DNA from: Strix aluco
Lineage: Eukaryota; Chordata; Aves; Strigiformes; Strigidae
Length of the DNA stretch: 64,000 bases
Assembly: GCF_031877795.1 (NCBI RefSeq)
Contig: NC_133955.1
Span: forward strand, 3,410,001 to 3,474,000
Reading direction: 5' to 3'
The notes under the pieces are model-generated. The model was not told the DNA's origin, ran no database searches, and saw nothing but the letters and a program-made list of their open reading frames with translations. The position numbers and the translations under genes are program-made. Below are positions 33,601 through 46,143 of the stretch, one piece after another (position 1 is the first letter of the stretch; every line of letters starts with the position of its first letter).

Positions 33601-36476
33601 TTTTACTGGGAAACTGACTTTTTCTTCTTTGGGCAGGGGGTGGAATTTTCCACTGCAAAACCTCATTTATCACCCACCCTGAATCCTCTGACTGTGAGCT
33701 GGGGATGCCATTTCTCCTGCTTCTCTGGTTCCCAATGGAAGTAAAGGTTTTTAAAGCAGCTTCCTGGGAATGTCGGCTGTTCCCCTGCAGCCGGGACAAA
33801 AGCAAATGTGTAAATGCAAAGTTTCCCCAGAAAAATCAACCCCAACTCTCCAGCCAGCTGCTGGGTTGGATGAGCATCCATGCAGCAGTTTGGATGTGGG
33901 TTCATCCCCCTGCCCTGTGGTTTTGAAAGCCTTCTAATTAGGAGGCAGTGCTAATTAGGGGTAGGAGGGCTGCAGTGATGGGTGCAGAGGTGTTGCAGGC
34001 TGCAAGGTTTTGGGGGGAGCTGGGGGGAGCTGGGAAACTTGGATTTGCTCCCAGCTTGCAGACAGGTCTGCAGCAAGCAGGTTTGTGCCTCAGTTTCCCC
34101 ATCTGGGTGTTCCTTCCCAGGGAAGGGTGTGCTGCTGAGAGAAAGCCTTTAAAAAAAAAAAAAGGTGTTTGTGTATTCTGCAAAAAGAAGCTCTGGGAGT
34201 CAGCTGAGGACAGTCCTGGCTAATTGGAGAGAGGAGAGCACAATCTTATTTGCCTATTACGGTCCCAGTAACGCTGGGCTGACACATGGCTGTGAGCACA
34301 GCGAGGGGACTGGCAGCGTAGCCGGCCCTGATGTCCCGCATCCGGGAGGTAACCATTTGCTGGACCTCGGCATCTTTTTCTCAAAGAGATGATATGACTG
34401 AGAAAGGAAAGCACTGTGCCAGGTCACGGCTTGTCACTGGGCAGCCAAGTTCACCCCTCCCCAGATTGTCCCCAAACTCCTTGCTGGGGACAGTTGGCTC
34501 CTTCCCCCAGCCTGTGTTAGTGCTACGTGTTGAGCTTGGCATGCCAATGAATACACCGCTCCTCCCGGCTGGCTGGGGACACAGAAAAACCTCATTTTCT
34601 TGCTTTTACACCTGGAGAAGGGCATCTTGGAGAGGTGAAACAAGCCCCCAGGGACCCGTGTGGCGCACATCTCCACTTGCTCCTTCTCCTCCATCCCTGG
34701 AGTGGGGATATGCTCTTCCCCACCGAGCTGGTGCTCCCTATGCCATGACAAGGGCTGAGACCCCACCATTACCTCCCCCACCCCTTTTTTTTTTTTTTTT
34801 AGCTGATTCATGAAATTTCTGCTCTGGCAGCGCTGTGTTGCTTTAAGCTGTTTACGCGAGTTCAGGAGGCGACAGCGCGTGGGGTATTTTTAGCTCGCCG
34901 GGTAGCGGAGCGGGATTAAAATGCAGTCAGTGTTACAGACGCTGGGGCTGAATCAGTATTCCTGCACAAGCCTCTCCGTGCCAGCGTTTTCCATTGAGTG
35001 TCTGAAAAACCCAAGTTTCCATGGAGACCCAGCTCCAGGGCAACCCGTTTTCCTTGCAAAAAAAAAAAAAAAAAAAAAAAAGCAGCAGGTAGGGAGCGGG
35101 CGCAAGAGATGGCCAAGCTCTGGCTCCAGAAGGAGAATGGTGACTATAAATCCTGGTGATTTCTCAGGAATGCAGGTGTGGAAGCAGAGATGTGGGCGTT
35201 AGGCTGTGAAATGCTGTTAAAAGGTTGCTTGGGTGCAAGCTCAGTTGTTCATCCCATCCCAAACCCCTTTGGTGGGTTTTTTGGGTGATGGGTTTGCTAA
35301 GCTGGTGGTGGAGGCTGGCGGGAGGTCTTGGTGTCTTGCTGCAGCGAAAAGGAGTCGATGTGGTGCTGAGGAGAAGGTGGGTTTGGGTTTGCTCTCCTGG
35401 AATGGTGGAAGCAGGAATTTGCCCCCCATCTCCAGGAATTAAATGAGTTAAATCAGCAGATCCTCTTACCCATGTGTTCTCTTCTGCCTTGAGGCACTTC
35501 TGAAGGGGCTTTGCCAGGGGCAGGTTGTCTCCAGTCCACAGTGGGCATGGAAACACTCTAAGAGGACGTGAGGATGAAGACAATTTCTTAGGATCTCACT
35601 GCAGAACCGTCCTGTCTTGGTTTGTCAGTTGGCTAATGTAGACACGTCAGCCACAAGAGTCCTCCATGGAGAAGAAACTGAAACACTGCTGTTCTCTTTC
35701 ATTTCCTAGCTCTGCAGATCTCCTCTTCCTGCTCTATCTATCTTGAAAATTGGAGGAAAAAAAAAAAATTAGTTCTTGCTAGATATTTATATAATTTCTC
35801 CTGCCTGTGCCCAGCACTGTGGTTAGGACTCATCTCAGCTGGTGCAGTGACAATGCTGGGTGGCAAAGCGGGTCAGTGCGCAGAAAACTCAGTGCTCCCG
35901 GTTTGGCACTGGAGAAGATTTGACAAGAGAGACCCAGGGCTGGCTGGTCTGCAGCAATGAGATGATCACTGGCTTGTCCTAATAACCGCAAGATGGTTGG
36001 TCTGTGAACTCAGTCGGTGGCACCCTTGGAGATATTGTTTTGATGGGGATGTGGACACAGGTTGTATGTTGAACCCCAGGAGCTGGTCTCTGCTCGTAGG
36101 GCCCCCAGCAGTGGGGTCCTGCCTTGGCCATGAGTTTTCCAAGCAAGCTCCATCCTTGAACCCACTGAGATCCAAGCTGCAGCCAAGGCATTTCCTCCCA
36201 GTTGCTTTCTCTTTACTATGATGGGATTTTTCCATGTCGTGATCCAGCATGTAGAAACCTAGAAAACCCAGCCTGGGACTGCTTGTGGCTGCCCCAGCGG
36301 AGGCTGAAGCCAAGTAGTAGAGCACGATGACATGAAGCACAAAGCAAAGGCCAGCTCTTGGAGTGGTCAGCCCCATCGCTGCCTCCTTGCATGGTGCTGC
36401 TGGATCTGCAGGGACAGATCCATGGGTGATGTGTAACATGGCACAACTTCTGGGCAGGGTTGGGACAGATCATCTC
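30644..36476. other. Intergenic stretch between two CR1 copies
   Basis: I see no gene. It contains an A24 run (35058-35081), T or A runs at 34150 and 34787, and AT-rich blocks near 33.2-33.4, 34.84-34.99 and 35.7-35.8 kb that may be conserved non-coding sequence. Confidence 0.5.
35058..35081. repeat. A24 homopolymer
   Basis: Twenty-four consecutive A. No SINE or processed transcript is recognisable upstream of it. Confidence 0.85.
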
Positions 36477-36856
36477 GGAATCACAGAATCATCTCGGTTG
36501 GAAAAGCCCTTGAAGCTCCTCCAGTCCAACCATGAACCTCACCCTGACCGTTCCCAACTCCACCAGATCCCTCAGCGCTGGGTCAACCCGACTCTTCAAC
36601 CCCTCCAGGGATGGGGACTCCCCCCCTGCCCTGGGCAGCCCATTCCAACACCCAACAACCCCTTCTGCAAAGAAATCCTTCCTAAGAGCCAGTCTGACCC
36701 TGCCCTGGCGCAGCTTGAGGCCATTCCCTCTTGTCCTGGCGCTGGTTCCTTGGCTCAAGAGACTCCTCCCCCCTCTCTGCACCCTCCTTTCAGGGAGTTG
36801 CAGAGGGCCATGAGGTCTCCCCTCAGCCTCCTCCAGACTAAACAACCCCAGCGGGA
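36477..36856 (-). repeat. CR1 LINE, 5'-truncated 3' end, minus strand
   Basis: The same CR1 3' region as at 30.1 kb but in reverse orientation: it starts with 'ggaatcacagaatcatctcg' and runs to 'ctaaacaaccccag'. It is nearly identical to the 30.1-kb copy over a stretch of about 80 bases (the part complementary to 36755-36835), so both belong to the same, relatively young subfamily. Confidence 0.95.
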
Positions 36857-39800
36857 TGAGCTGCCTCTGGGAGCAGAAGGGCTCCCCAAATCCAGAGATC
36901 CTGGTGAGATCCCGTCCTTCAGCAGGATCTGAGGGTAGGTGGGCTTCACAGGGGGATGGAGCGGAGATTTTGCAAGAAGGGCACTGACAGACAAGAGCCA
37001 CCAAACCTTCAATGCGGTCAAGTACCTCGAGGTCACGTTCTCTGCAATGTGGTTTGGTATTTTGATTTTTCAAACCAGTCAAGAGCAGCCATGGTTGAAC
37101 AAATCTACTCAGTTTTCAAAGCAGAGTTTGTGCTTTCCCGTCCTTTACCTAGGGAAAAAAATGAAATCCCATCTGAAGAAAAACTTCTTCAGTTTCTCAA
37201 AGGTGTTTTCATTAAAAGAGAAATGGATGTTTAAAACCCCAAGTCCTCCAAGCAAAATCCAAGTTGAGAACTTGTACCAAACAAAATTATTTTTACTGCA
37301 GCATTTTTCAGTCTGATTGATTAATATTTTTGCCCAAGCAGAATACTTTCTGTGAAAAGGCTTCTTTTGATCTAAAAACTGTTGTCATTGGCTTTTTTTA
37401 ATTGAAAACCACTTCCACTTTCATTAATAGCTGTTCTCCCATCCCTGGCCTGCACTCAGCATGCCTGAAACAGCTCCTATCCAACGGGTTGTTTTCCAGG
37501 ATTGGAAACAGCAGACACGATGGGCTTTTATCTATGTTCAGAGCAAATTTAGGCAGACTTGTTCCTATTCAGGCTGCATTCAGAAAATGGTCTGTTTTCC
37601 TTGTTCTGGGTAATAAAAGGGGAAAAAAGTAATATTTCAGCCCAGCTCCTTGTTCTTGTGTTGTCTTGGAAACTGTGTCTCCCCATGGAGTCAAGGGGGT
37701 GCTACTAGAGGGACTTTGGTGTCTGAGGTTCATGGTTCAGCTCTTGGATCTTGGCTTTGGCCAACGCTTGGCATGGATTAGTAGAGGACTAACACCCAGC
37801 ACTCGTGATGCTGCTGGGTTTGGGGCCAGGCACTCAGCTGGGATGCAAGATGTGACCCGGCTGGGTACCTGGGTATGGTGTCACACCATGGCTGGAGTGT
37901 CCCAGGGAGTCCCCAGTGTCCCTGGGCTTGGGGACCGTGTGCTGAGGCCATACTCTTAACCCTGCCAGATGCTCAGTGGTAACAGGGGCTTTTTTCACAT
38001 GTGTCCTGGAGGCTGCATGAGGCACATGCAAATGAATTGCCTCTTATCGCTGCCGGCTGCCTGGGCTGCTTCATCATCAGCCTTTTGTTTTTTCCTGAGG
38101 TGAGCTAGTCTTCATCTTTGCTTTCTGCTCACAGAAAATTATATTTGTGGAACAGCCTGCAGCAAAGAAAAAAAAACAAACAACAATAAACAAAAACAAA
38201 ACCCAAACTAAATTGCAGGACTCCAGATATCCATTGACTTTATTTCGGTAACCTGGCTAAATTCTCTGTGGGACCCTGTGGCCCTCCTTTGGGAGAGGAT
38301 GACTTGTGCAGCTTCTTTCCCAGCACCGATGGGAATCAGGGATGGTTGAGCAGGAGTGGGAAGTGCATGGAGTGGGAAACATCGCCCTGTTTGTGCGTGG
38401 AGGTTGCAGGAGGCTTGGCTGGGGGAAGAAGGGAGAAGCCCTAAGAGCAGCTTGCAGTAAGGATGCTCTGGTTGCTTCCAGCTGGAGTAAATACCATCTC
38501 CTTCCAGACTGCAAAAAAAAAAAAAAAGGGAAGGTCAACCGTGTCGGAGCAGCTTTGCCAGGCTGCGGTGGCACCTCGCAGGGTCAGCGCCAGCATCCTC
38601 CACTTTGAACGTGTTCCCCTTCTCGCTGCAAACCCCGTGGTTCCTCCCTGCGGGACCTCCACACTCCAGCCTCTGCTTTGCATTTATAGCTGCCATTTGC
38701 AGCTCTTTTGTTATTTTCTGCTGTTCATTTAAAAAAAGCAGCTGACACCATCTCACTGTTTGTAGAAGGAAACTATTTAGGGACACAACTAGTGGGTTTT
38801 GGAAAACTTACCATAACAAGAGAGCTGTGGTTCCTTCCAGCTTTGCATCTGCCCAGCTCCCTGCCAGCCAGCTCTGTTTAACGGGATGCTTTTAATGGGA
38901 TGTTAACGACTCAAAAAAAAAAAAAAATGAAATACCACAAAGCAATTTCTGAGCAGAATAATTGGGAGTCAGCTGGAGCTGGGGGTTCTTCGTGCTTCCT
39001 GAGTGCTTGTCCCTCTTGCTGAAGGGTGTCACATTCCTGTAACTGGCTTAAACCATGTCCTCGGTGCTGACTGGCACATCAAAAGCCAGTGTGAGCTGAG
39101 GATCCTGGCAGGGCTGGGTTTTGTGGGGAGAAATGGCCTTTGAAGAGGCTGGGGCTGAACTGAAACAACCCCTCCAGGGCAGCGCTTGGGAAGCGATGAG
39201 GGAGAAGCTGGGAGAGGTGCACGTTCTCCTGTCTGGTCTTGGTGGTGGCTGTGATGGTGGGGAAAACGTGTTGGCTCTGCAGCAGAACAAGGGCTCCTGA
39301 ATCCCAGTAAATGATGGGTATAAATTGGGGGTGAATAGTGAGGACCCCCCCTCAGTGTCCCCCATAGTCTGCTAAAACTCATCAGGAGACACCGTGGGCT
39401 AAATGCGCCTGGTCATGGGGCTGCTGCTCTGCTCTCAGGCAGCATCCACTGCCCCTTACTTGCAATTCATGGGGTTTTTTGCTTCTAAATTTAGTCCTTT
39501 TGGGGCAGGAGGGGTATGGAGGAGGGTGGATGGGGGAAACGGAGTAGGGGAAGCATTTATCTCTCTGGGTCCATTGTCTAATCAAAGGGAGCCCGACTTT
39601 AAAGGCTTCCCGTTCGGTGCGGAGCTGACAGGGAACATGCATCATTAAAAATGTTCAAGTGCTTCTGTTCGCCAGCACCTCTTTGAAATCGCTGGCGACT
39701 GCATGGCCTCAGCGTGGCAGGGGGAGCCGTCGGCCACCCCACAGAGCCATGCTGTGCCCTCCCCTCCACGCCAGCCCCTAGGTACAGCAACGGGGACCCG

Positions 39801-42800
39801 GCTTCTATGAAAAGCAATTTAAATGCAGGAGCTCTCTGGGCTGCAGACATCTCCCCATCCTGAAATGTAGCACATGCGCGAGGAATTGTCTTGTTTGCAT
39901 GTTCACCCCCTCTCCCCATTTCCCTCTGGAGTTGCACAGATGTTAACCAGAGCCAGTGAGCCATTTGGGGATAAAACAGCCCCCTTTGGTCCTAGGGATG
40001 ATTTTCTCTCTTATATAAGAAAACAGCTTCGTCCTACAATAGTCATACCCAAAAAACCAAGCTAGCAGGAGGGAGGTGATGCACACATCGGAGCTCAGCT
40101 CTCAAAGCTGAGTGGTATATTTGGGTTAAGACCCACTTTTTTACTCTTTGATGGGCAGCGTTTGGGGCAATGTGGGGCCAAGGCACTGCAGAAAGATCTA
40201 CTGGTGGCTGGGTGGGGAGAAGAGGTGTGGGTATGGTGGATATGGAGGCTGGGAGGGAGCCACGGGGGTGGTGGGTGCTCTCGGCTGCTCAGGGAAGCAC
40301 ACGGAGCCCGTGCTGAGGATGCTGCTCCCAGCAAATCGATGCTAATCCCGTTGTCTCTGCTGCAGAGACGGCACCGCCCCGGCAGGCTGAGGGCGATGGG
40401 CTGGGCAGGAGCGAAGGGGGTGCAGGGGAGAGCTGAAGTGCTGGCGTAAATCACGATGGCTCACGTGTCTCTGAGGCACTTCGGTCCCTCATTGTTGCTG
40501 GGTGATCCTCGAAGAGGTGCAACGGGGGATCCCGAACTTCCACAGTGGGCAAAGAGCTGCCCGTGCTGTTGAGGGAAGGTCTCCTGCCTCTCATGGTCAG
40601 GGTCTGTGCCCAACCTTCTCAAAACCTCACCAGGAGGAAGGAAAAAGAGAGAAGTTTCTTAGTGAGCCCATCACCTTTGCTCCTGGCTCCTCTCCCCATG
40701 TTTCCTTGCTGCTTTTACCCTCTGGGTTTCCAGCCTCCAGAACAAAACCATCCCCTCCGCAGCTGCCTCCCACCCTGCCGCCCCAGCAGGCACCCACACC
40801 CCGTCCCACCTTGACACCCCATTGCTGACTGCGTTTCCATAGGATCAGGATCTTCCCAAGATGTAGGAAGAAGCATCTTCTGGGCTTCTCCTCCCCAAAT
40901 TTCTCCTGTGGAGGATGCAGGTGGATGGATTTTGCTTGGCCTGATTGAAATTCGGATCAGGGTGTCCTGGCTGGCTATCAGCCCTGTTAATCACCACCCT
41001 GAGCCGCTGCAAAGCAGCTGCTTCATGCTGATACAGCACCGAGCAGCTCCCCAAGACCCCCCGGCATCAGTGGAGCCACGCAATCAGGCTGGCAACAAGG
41101 GCAACCCGCTGTGGCTGGGGGGGGTCTAATTAGTCTAATGGGGGAGAAAATTGCTGGGGGGAGATGGGAATGATCGAGCCACATTTGGCATAAGCCCATT
41201 GCACCTGAGGCAGGCTCGTGGACACGGGTGAGAGAGGAGCAAATCGCCAGCCATGGGTTCTGCCACCGGTGCACTTTTTAGCCTCGGGCACATCGCTTAA
41301 CTCCCAGACTCGGCTTTGATATTCCAAATCAAGGCTGCCAGCGTGCTCTGCTGCTTCCAAAAGGTTGCTTTGTCGTTTTTCTTGGATTATGCTTATTTTT
41401 GTGGCTAGAAGAGACCATTGTGTTCAGTAACTTTGACTTCCTGCATTAGACAGGCCATAAAATGCTGCGTGGTACTAAGCCTTATTATTAGCGTTTATTA
41501 CTGCGGAGGGAACAGGCATGGCAAGCGCAGCTCCATGGGTGGGGAGCTTTTTAAAGCAATCACCTACGGCCATGCAACCTGTTATGAAAACTCTCTGCAT
41601 AACCAGGATGGATTTGTTATGTGCATAGGGGATGTGGGTAATTATAGGAAAATCACCGTCTCTTGACAGATAACAGCCTGCCGTGTTTGTTCTGGAAATG
41701 AGGGGGGTCGGCGCAGTTGTTGAAGGTGTTTTCCCCCCCACCTCAGGGTTGTTTTGCTTGTGCAGGCGGGGATGGTGGTGGTTGGCAACCCAAGGTGCTG
41801 GGTTTGCTTCTGCGATGCCTGCCCGGACCAGGGCTGGCTGCCTGGCTCTCCTCGTGAGCGCAGGGAGCCGTGCTGGGTTAATTCCTGGGTAGGAAACTAG
41901 TGCTGAACGCTTGATCGTACCTTTGCCTGATCATCCTCTGTGTTCACCACCGGGCTCTGCTGATGGTTTCAGCTCAGATCTGCCTCCTCTGCCCCTGCTG
42001 ACCGGCATGTCCAAGAGGGTGCTGGTGGTTTTTAGCACTGGAAGCTCCAGCCTGGGCAGGACCTTGCTGTGCAAGGGGCTTGATGGGCATAAAATGGGAC
42101 CTGTGTGGCTAAAGCCTGAGCAGGCTTTGGTTTTGGGTGGAAGACAAGAGCCAGGAGGTGCCCTGAGATGGGGAAACACCTTGAGATATGGAAGAGCTGG
42201 AAGTGTGATGAGGTCTTGTGGGGAGGCACAGTCTGGGAGCACAACTTGGATGGGAGTTTAAGAAGGCACCATGATCGCTGGGATGTCCCCAAGGTACAGA
42301 ATAGGAGGAGGAAGGAATTTAGCTGAGTACAGATTAGGAGCCACAGTCCCTTTGGTCTTTATCCCGCCCTTCTGCTCAGCAGCTTCCCTGCACCCACATT
42401 CCACCCCAGCAGGTTTCCCCTTAACTCTGCCCACCTCAGCCCCTCTCTCTCTGTCACTGGCCTCTGCACCTACAGCCCCTGGGACACAGCACCACTGGGT
42501 GACTGTGCCACCACCTCTAACTGTGCAAATACCTGTCATCAGTCAACCCAACCCCCAGGGCAAAGATCTCAAGAGCTTCTGTAGACCAAACCGAGTGGCA
42601 AAGGAGCTTGGGGGAGTTTCGCATTTTTGCTGCACCTGGATATTTTTTTGCCTCCTTCCAAGTGAAGCTTGGGGAGGAGAAAGGATGACAGGACCTGAGG
42701 AGCCTTTGGGGCTGGATCCAGTCCTGCGTTGGGGTGCTGCCATGCCCTGGGCAGCATGGGGACCTTACCTGCTGCTGGGGAAGGGCAGTGCAGGGATGGG

Positions 42801-45800
42801 GAGAGACGGGAGAACAGGCTGAATTCATCAAGACATTCACAGACTGGCTTCCCTCCCCTCTGATTTTGTTTAAATTAAGCCATCTGCCCACATTAAATGG
42901 TAAATTATCTTAGCTGCTGCCTGTCTCCCTGTGGGGACAGTGGCCAGAGGAGTGGGGGGAGAGGGTGAGTGCTGCAGGGCTGCACCCCTGGCCTTGGACC
43001 TGGGGAAAACGTGGCTCCTGTGGAGGTGGGTGTCACCTCCCCTTCTGTGTACTGGAGATCAGCCCCAGGCAAACTGGAGCCGGTCACTTGGGAAGATCAC
43101 AGCCCTGCTCCACTGCCCATGGAGGAGGGTTAGGAACTGGTCTCTAATCCATCTAATCAAGCTGAGCGTGGTGTGACCTTCCTTGGCTCGTGTCCTTGGG
43201 AGTCCTTTTCTGGGCAGCAGCGCCTGCTCGAGCGGTAAGAGCTCTCTCCATGATGCTGTGGCTTGGAGGAAGGAAGGGGTGCAGTGTACCAGGACAGGGG
43301 GTCTGGAGCCGCCACGGGGAAGGGCAACACGGGGCTGAGGCAGGACCCGGATTAACTCGGGGTGGGCTCTTGCTTGACTTCTGCCTTTGCAAGCAATGCC
43401 TGCAAAGAGGGGAGATGTGTGTTGGTCTGGCGGCAGAGGGAGGACCTTATCCACTTCCTGGTCCCTCAGGGATGTGTTCAGAGGTGAAGCCTCCTCTGGG
43501 TGAGCACCCGCAGTCAAGGTGGGGGGACCCTCTTGCCTTTGGGCACCATGGAGCCAGTCTCAAACCCTGCTGTGGGTCCCAGGCAGGACCCTCACCATGG
43601 GCTGCCAGCCTCTGGCAGTGGATTCTGCTTCACTTGGACCCTTCCACTCCTGCCACGATGGATGTTCTCCTCTGGCAGTGTCACCACTTTAGTAGCACAC
43701 GCAACTGCCACCTCGCCCTCCATGCAGCACCCAATGCTGTGCCAGCACCCCGAAAATAGCCACTCTCCCTATATGGCTCCGGGGAGGACACGGGCTCTTG
43801 GTGCTCATTGCCAGCTCCTCGCTGAGACCTGGCTCTTGTCATTGCTGCAATGAGTTGTGTGGTCTCTATTTGCCTTTGAATGTGTTCCCAGGATTGGGAT
43901 GAAAGTATTGGGTGAGAAAAAAAGACAGCAGGAGGTAGAGGGGGCATTAGGTACTCCAAAGCACCCTGTTGTCTGGTCACTGGCAAAACCCCAGCCCATG
44001 TGCTCGGGCTCCCATGCCGATCTGGGGAAGGGTTGGCATGGGTGCTGGTACTCAAGGGAAGAATCTCCCCGCTCCACAGTGTCCCAGCTGAGTCTGCGTC
44101 TCCGTCTCTCTGAGTCTGCTCTTGGAGAGCGTCTCTGGCCCGCTGTGCAACGCAGCCACCAGCTCTGAGCACTCTGGATCTGAAGTGCAGAGGATGACTG
44201 CGCTCCCTCAATTAAAACTGACTAAATAGTGAACGAGACTGTTTCTCTGGCTGTTTTTCTCCCTCTGCCTTGCCATCGCTTGGCCTCTTGCATCCCTCTT
44301 GCATCTGCACCACTTTAAGTGCAGTGGGAGCCAGGAGCAGGCAGCCTGGGTCTGCTCTGCGCTGCATGCCCGGGTCTGCCTTGCAGCAGCTTGGGGTGTC
44401 CTGGACCTGCACCAAGAGCATCTGTGAGCAATTCGTCTTTGCAGAAGCTGCTGGCAGCCAGCCTGGCTGGTCCAAGGGCACGGTCCGGGGCTGTCCCAGC
44501 CCCAGCAGGAGTGCCGAGGGCTTTGGCCATCCATGTGATGGTGAGGAAGGTGGTTAGATTGGTGTGTGGGTTGCAGCATTTAAGCTTTCTCGCTTAGTAT
44601 AATGTTTTCTGAAGCTCTAGGGTCTCCTCTCCAAGTCTCGGTGGTTTCCTGGGGTCAGGTTCCCCCTGTTAGAGGCATTTCAGAGCATCTCGCTCCCCCT
44701 GTACTTGGTCTCGGTGTGTCAGGCTGTAGCACATGGGTGCTGCTGAGCTCCTAAGAGAGAAGGATCCCGGATCTGTCCTGTGCTGAAACACAGATGCAGG
44801 AGTTGATGGAGCATCTCCAGGACTGATTGTGCAAAAGGACTTTCAAAGGACCTTGGCTGAGAAGTTTTACAGTGAGCCACGCAGTTTCCTCTGTCCTATC
44901 TCCCAGCCAGAATTTGGGGAGATTTTTTTTCCAACAAGCAAATATTCACAGCAGCTCCAGCCTGCATTTGCCTGAGGTGTGAGAAACAACCTCAGTGCCA
45001 AACCCTGAGCGTGAAGCAGGCGCTCAGGGAGGAGCGGGCTGCACCAGCTCATGCAATTTAGTTTGCTGTGAAAGCACAGAGAGTGTTGGTGGTGGTTATT
45101 GCGTCTCAGCGGAGCGATGGTAACCTGATTACCAGCAGCCTCTACCTTGGGGTCATTAAGCACCAAGACAGAGCAACTAGAGTGTCTTAAAGCTTTCTGG
45201 AGAGATTTGTAGCAAAACTGAAGCTCTGAGTGTCCTCAGGCGATGTTTGCTCCTGTATCTGTGCTCCTCCACCTGCCCTGTGGGACAGTTTGGAGGAGTC
45301 TGAGTTGGAAATCCAGGCTGGACCCTGATGGTTAAATCTCACTTGTGAAATGCTGGGACTGCTCACCCAGGATGGTGAAGGCACAGGTTAAAATCCTGCC
45401 CTGGGGCAGAGGGGCTGGAGGAGCTCCATGGGAGGCAGGACCTCTGCAGGGATCCATTCCCTCACTGGGATCCCCATTTTCTGGTTTACTACATGCTCTT
45501 GTCTGTATTTCCTGAGGGATTCTGGAGAGTCAGCACTTCGCAAGTGCTGGAGGTGTCTGAGCAGCCGGGGAAGTACCAAAAAAAGCTAAAGGTGGGTTGC
45601 AGGTGAGGAAATTTGGGAGGGAAGTCAGGGATGGAAAGCCACAGAGAAGCAGCCAGGAGCATTTTCCCCTTTTCTGCTGGAAGCCAACAGGGAATCCTGC
45701 TGCTTCCCACTCAACCCACCCAAAGGAGCCAGACAAAATCCCCACAACCACCAAAGAAATGCCCAAACCAAAGCAGTCAGGATGAGGGGGAGTCTACTTC

Positions 45801-46100
45801 GGGGGGAGATGGACATTGGTGGGCAGGATGGAGCTTAGTGCTGGGAGTTAATCGCCTGTGAAAAGGAGGGATGGTAAGGGTGAGGGGCAGAGCCTGAAGG
45901 GCAAATCACACCTGCAGGGAAGATGAATGAGCCGATGGCCCAAGATGAATGATGGTGGCTTCTCAAGGGCATCAGTGGGAAAAGGATGGGGCAGGAGACT
46001 GGTGGACATGAAAGGGTTAACCTAACGAAGAGGTTTCTCATCAGCAGCAAAGACTTGGGTTTTCCACTCATTTGTATTTCTCTCCTGGCAGTGTTTAGGT
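36857..46100. other. Intergenic stretch
   Basis: I see no gene. It holds an old CR1-like scrap (41406-41470), A runs at 38513 and 38914, and AT-rich blocks near 37.1-37.6 and 41.37-41.67 kb. The many open frames are short and without recognisable domains. Confidence 0.5.
41406..41470 (-). repeat. Old CR1/L3-like fragment
   Basis: The pattern 'agaccattgtgttcag', 'gacttcctgcattagacagg', 'ccataaaatg' follows a phrase typical of old CR1-like repeats in reptiles and birds (accattgtgatcat ... gacctcctg ... acaggccata). It is short and strongly diverged. Confidence 0.45.
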
Positions 46101-46110
46101 GCAATAAACC

Positions 46111-46143
46111 CACATGTGTGTACGCGCGCGCACACACACACAT
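46111..46143. repeat. 33-bp alternating purine-pyrimidine tract
   Basis: Perfect pyrimidine-purine alternation for 33 bases, made of a TG part, a central CG part (four CG steps) and a CA part, nearly self-complementary. Such sequence readily forms left-handed Z-DNA in vitro and is prone to length change. Confidence 0.85.

Noticed and set aside
36489-37082. 197-codon minus-strand open frame
   Set aside because: It is mostly the minus-strand CR1 fragment and flanking sequence.
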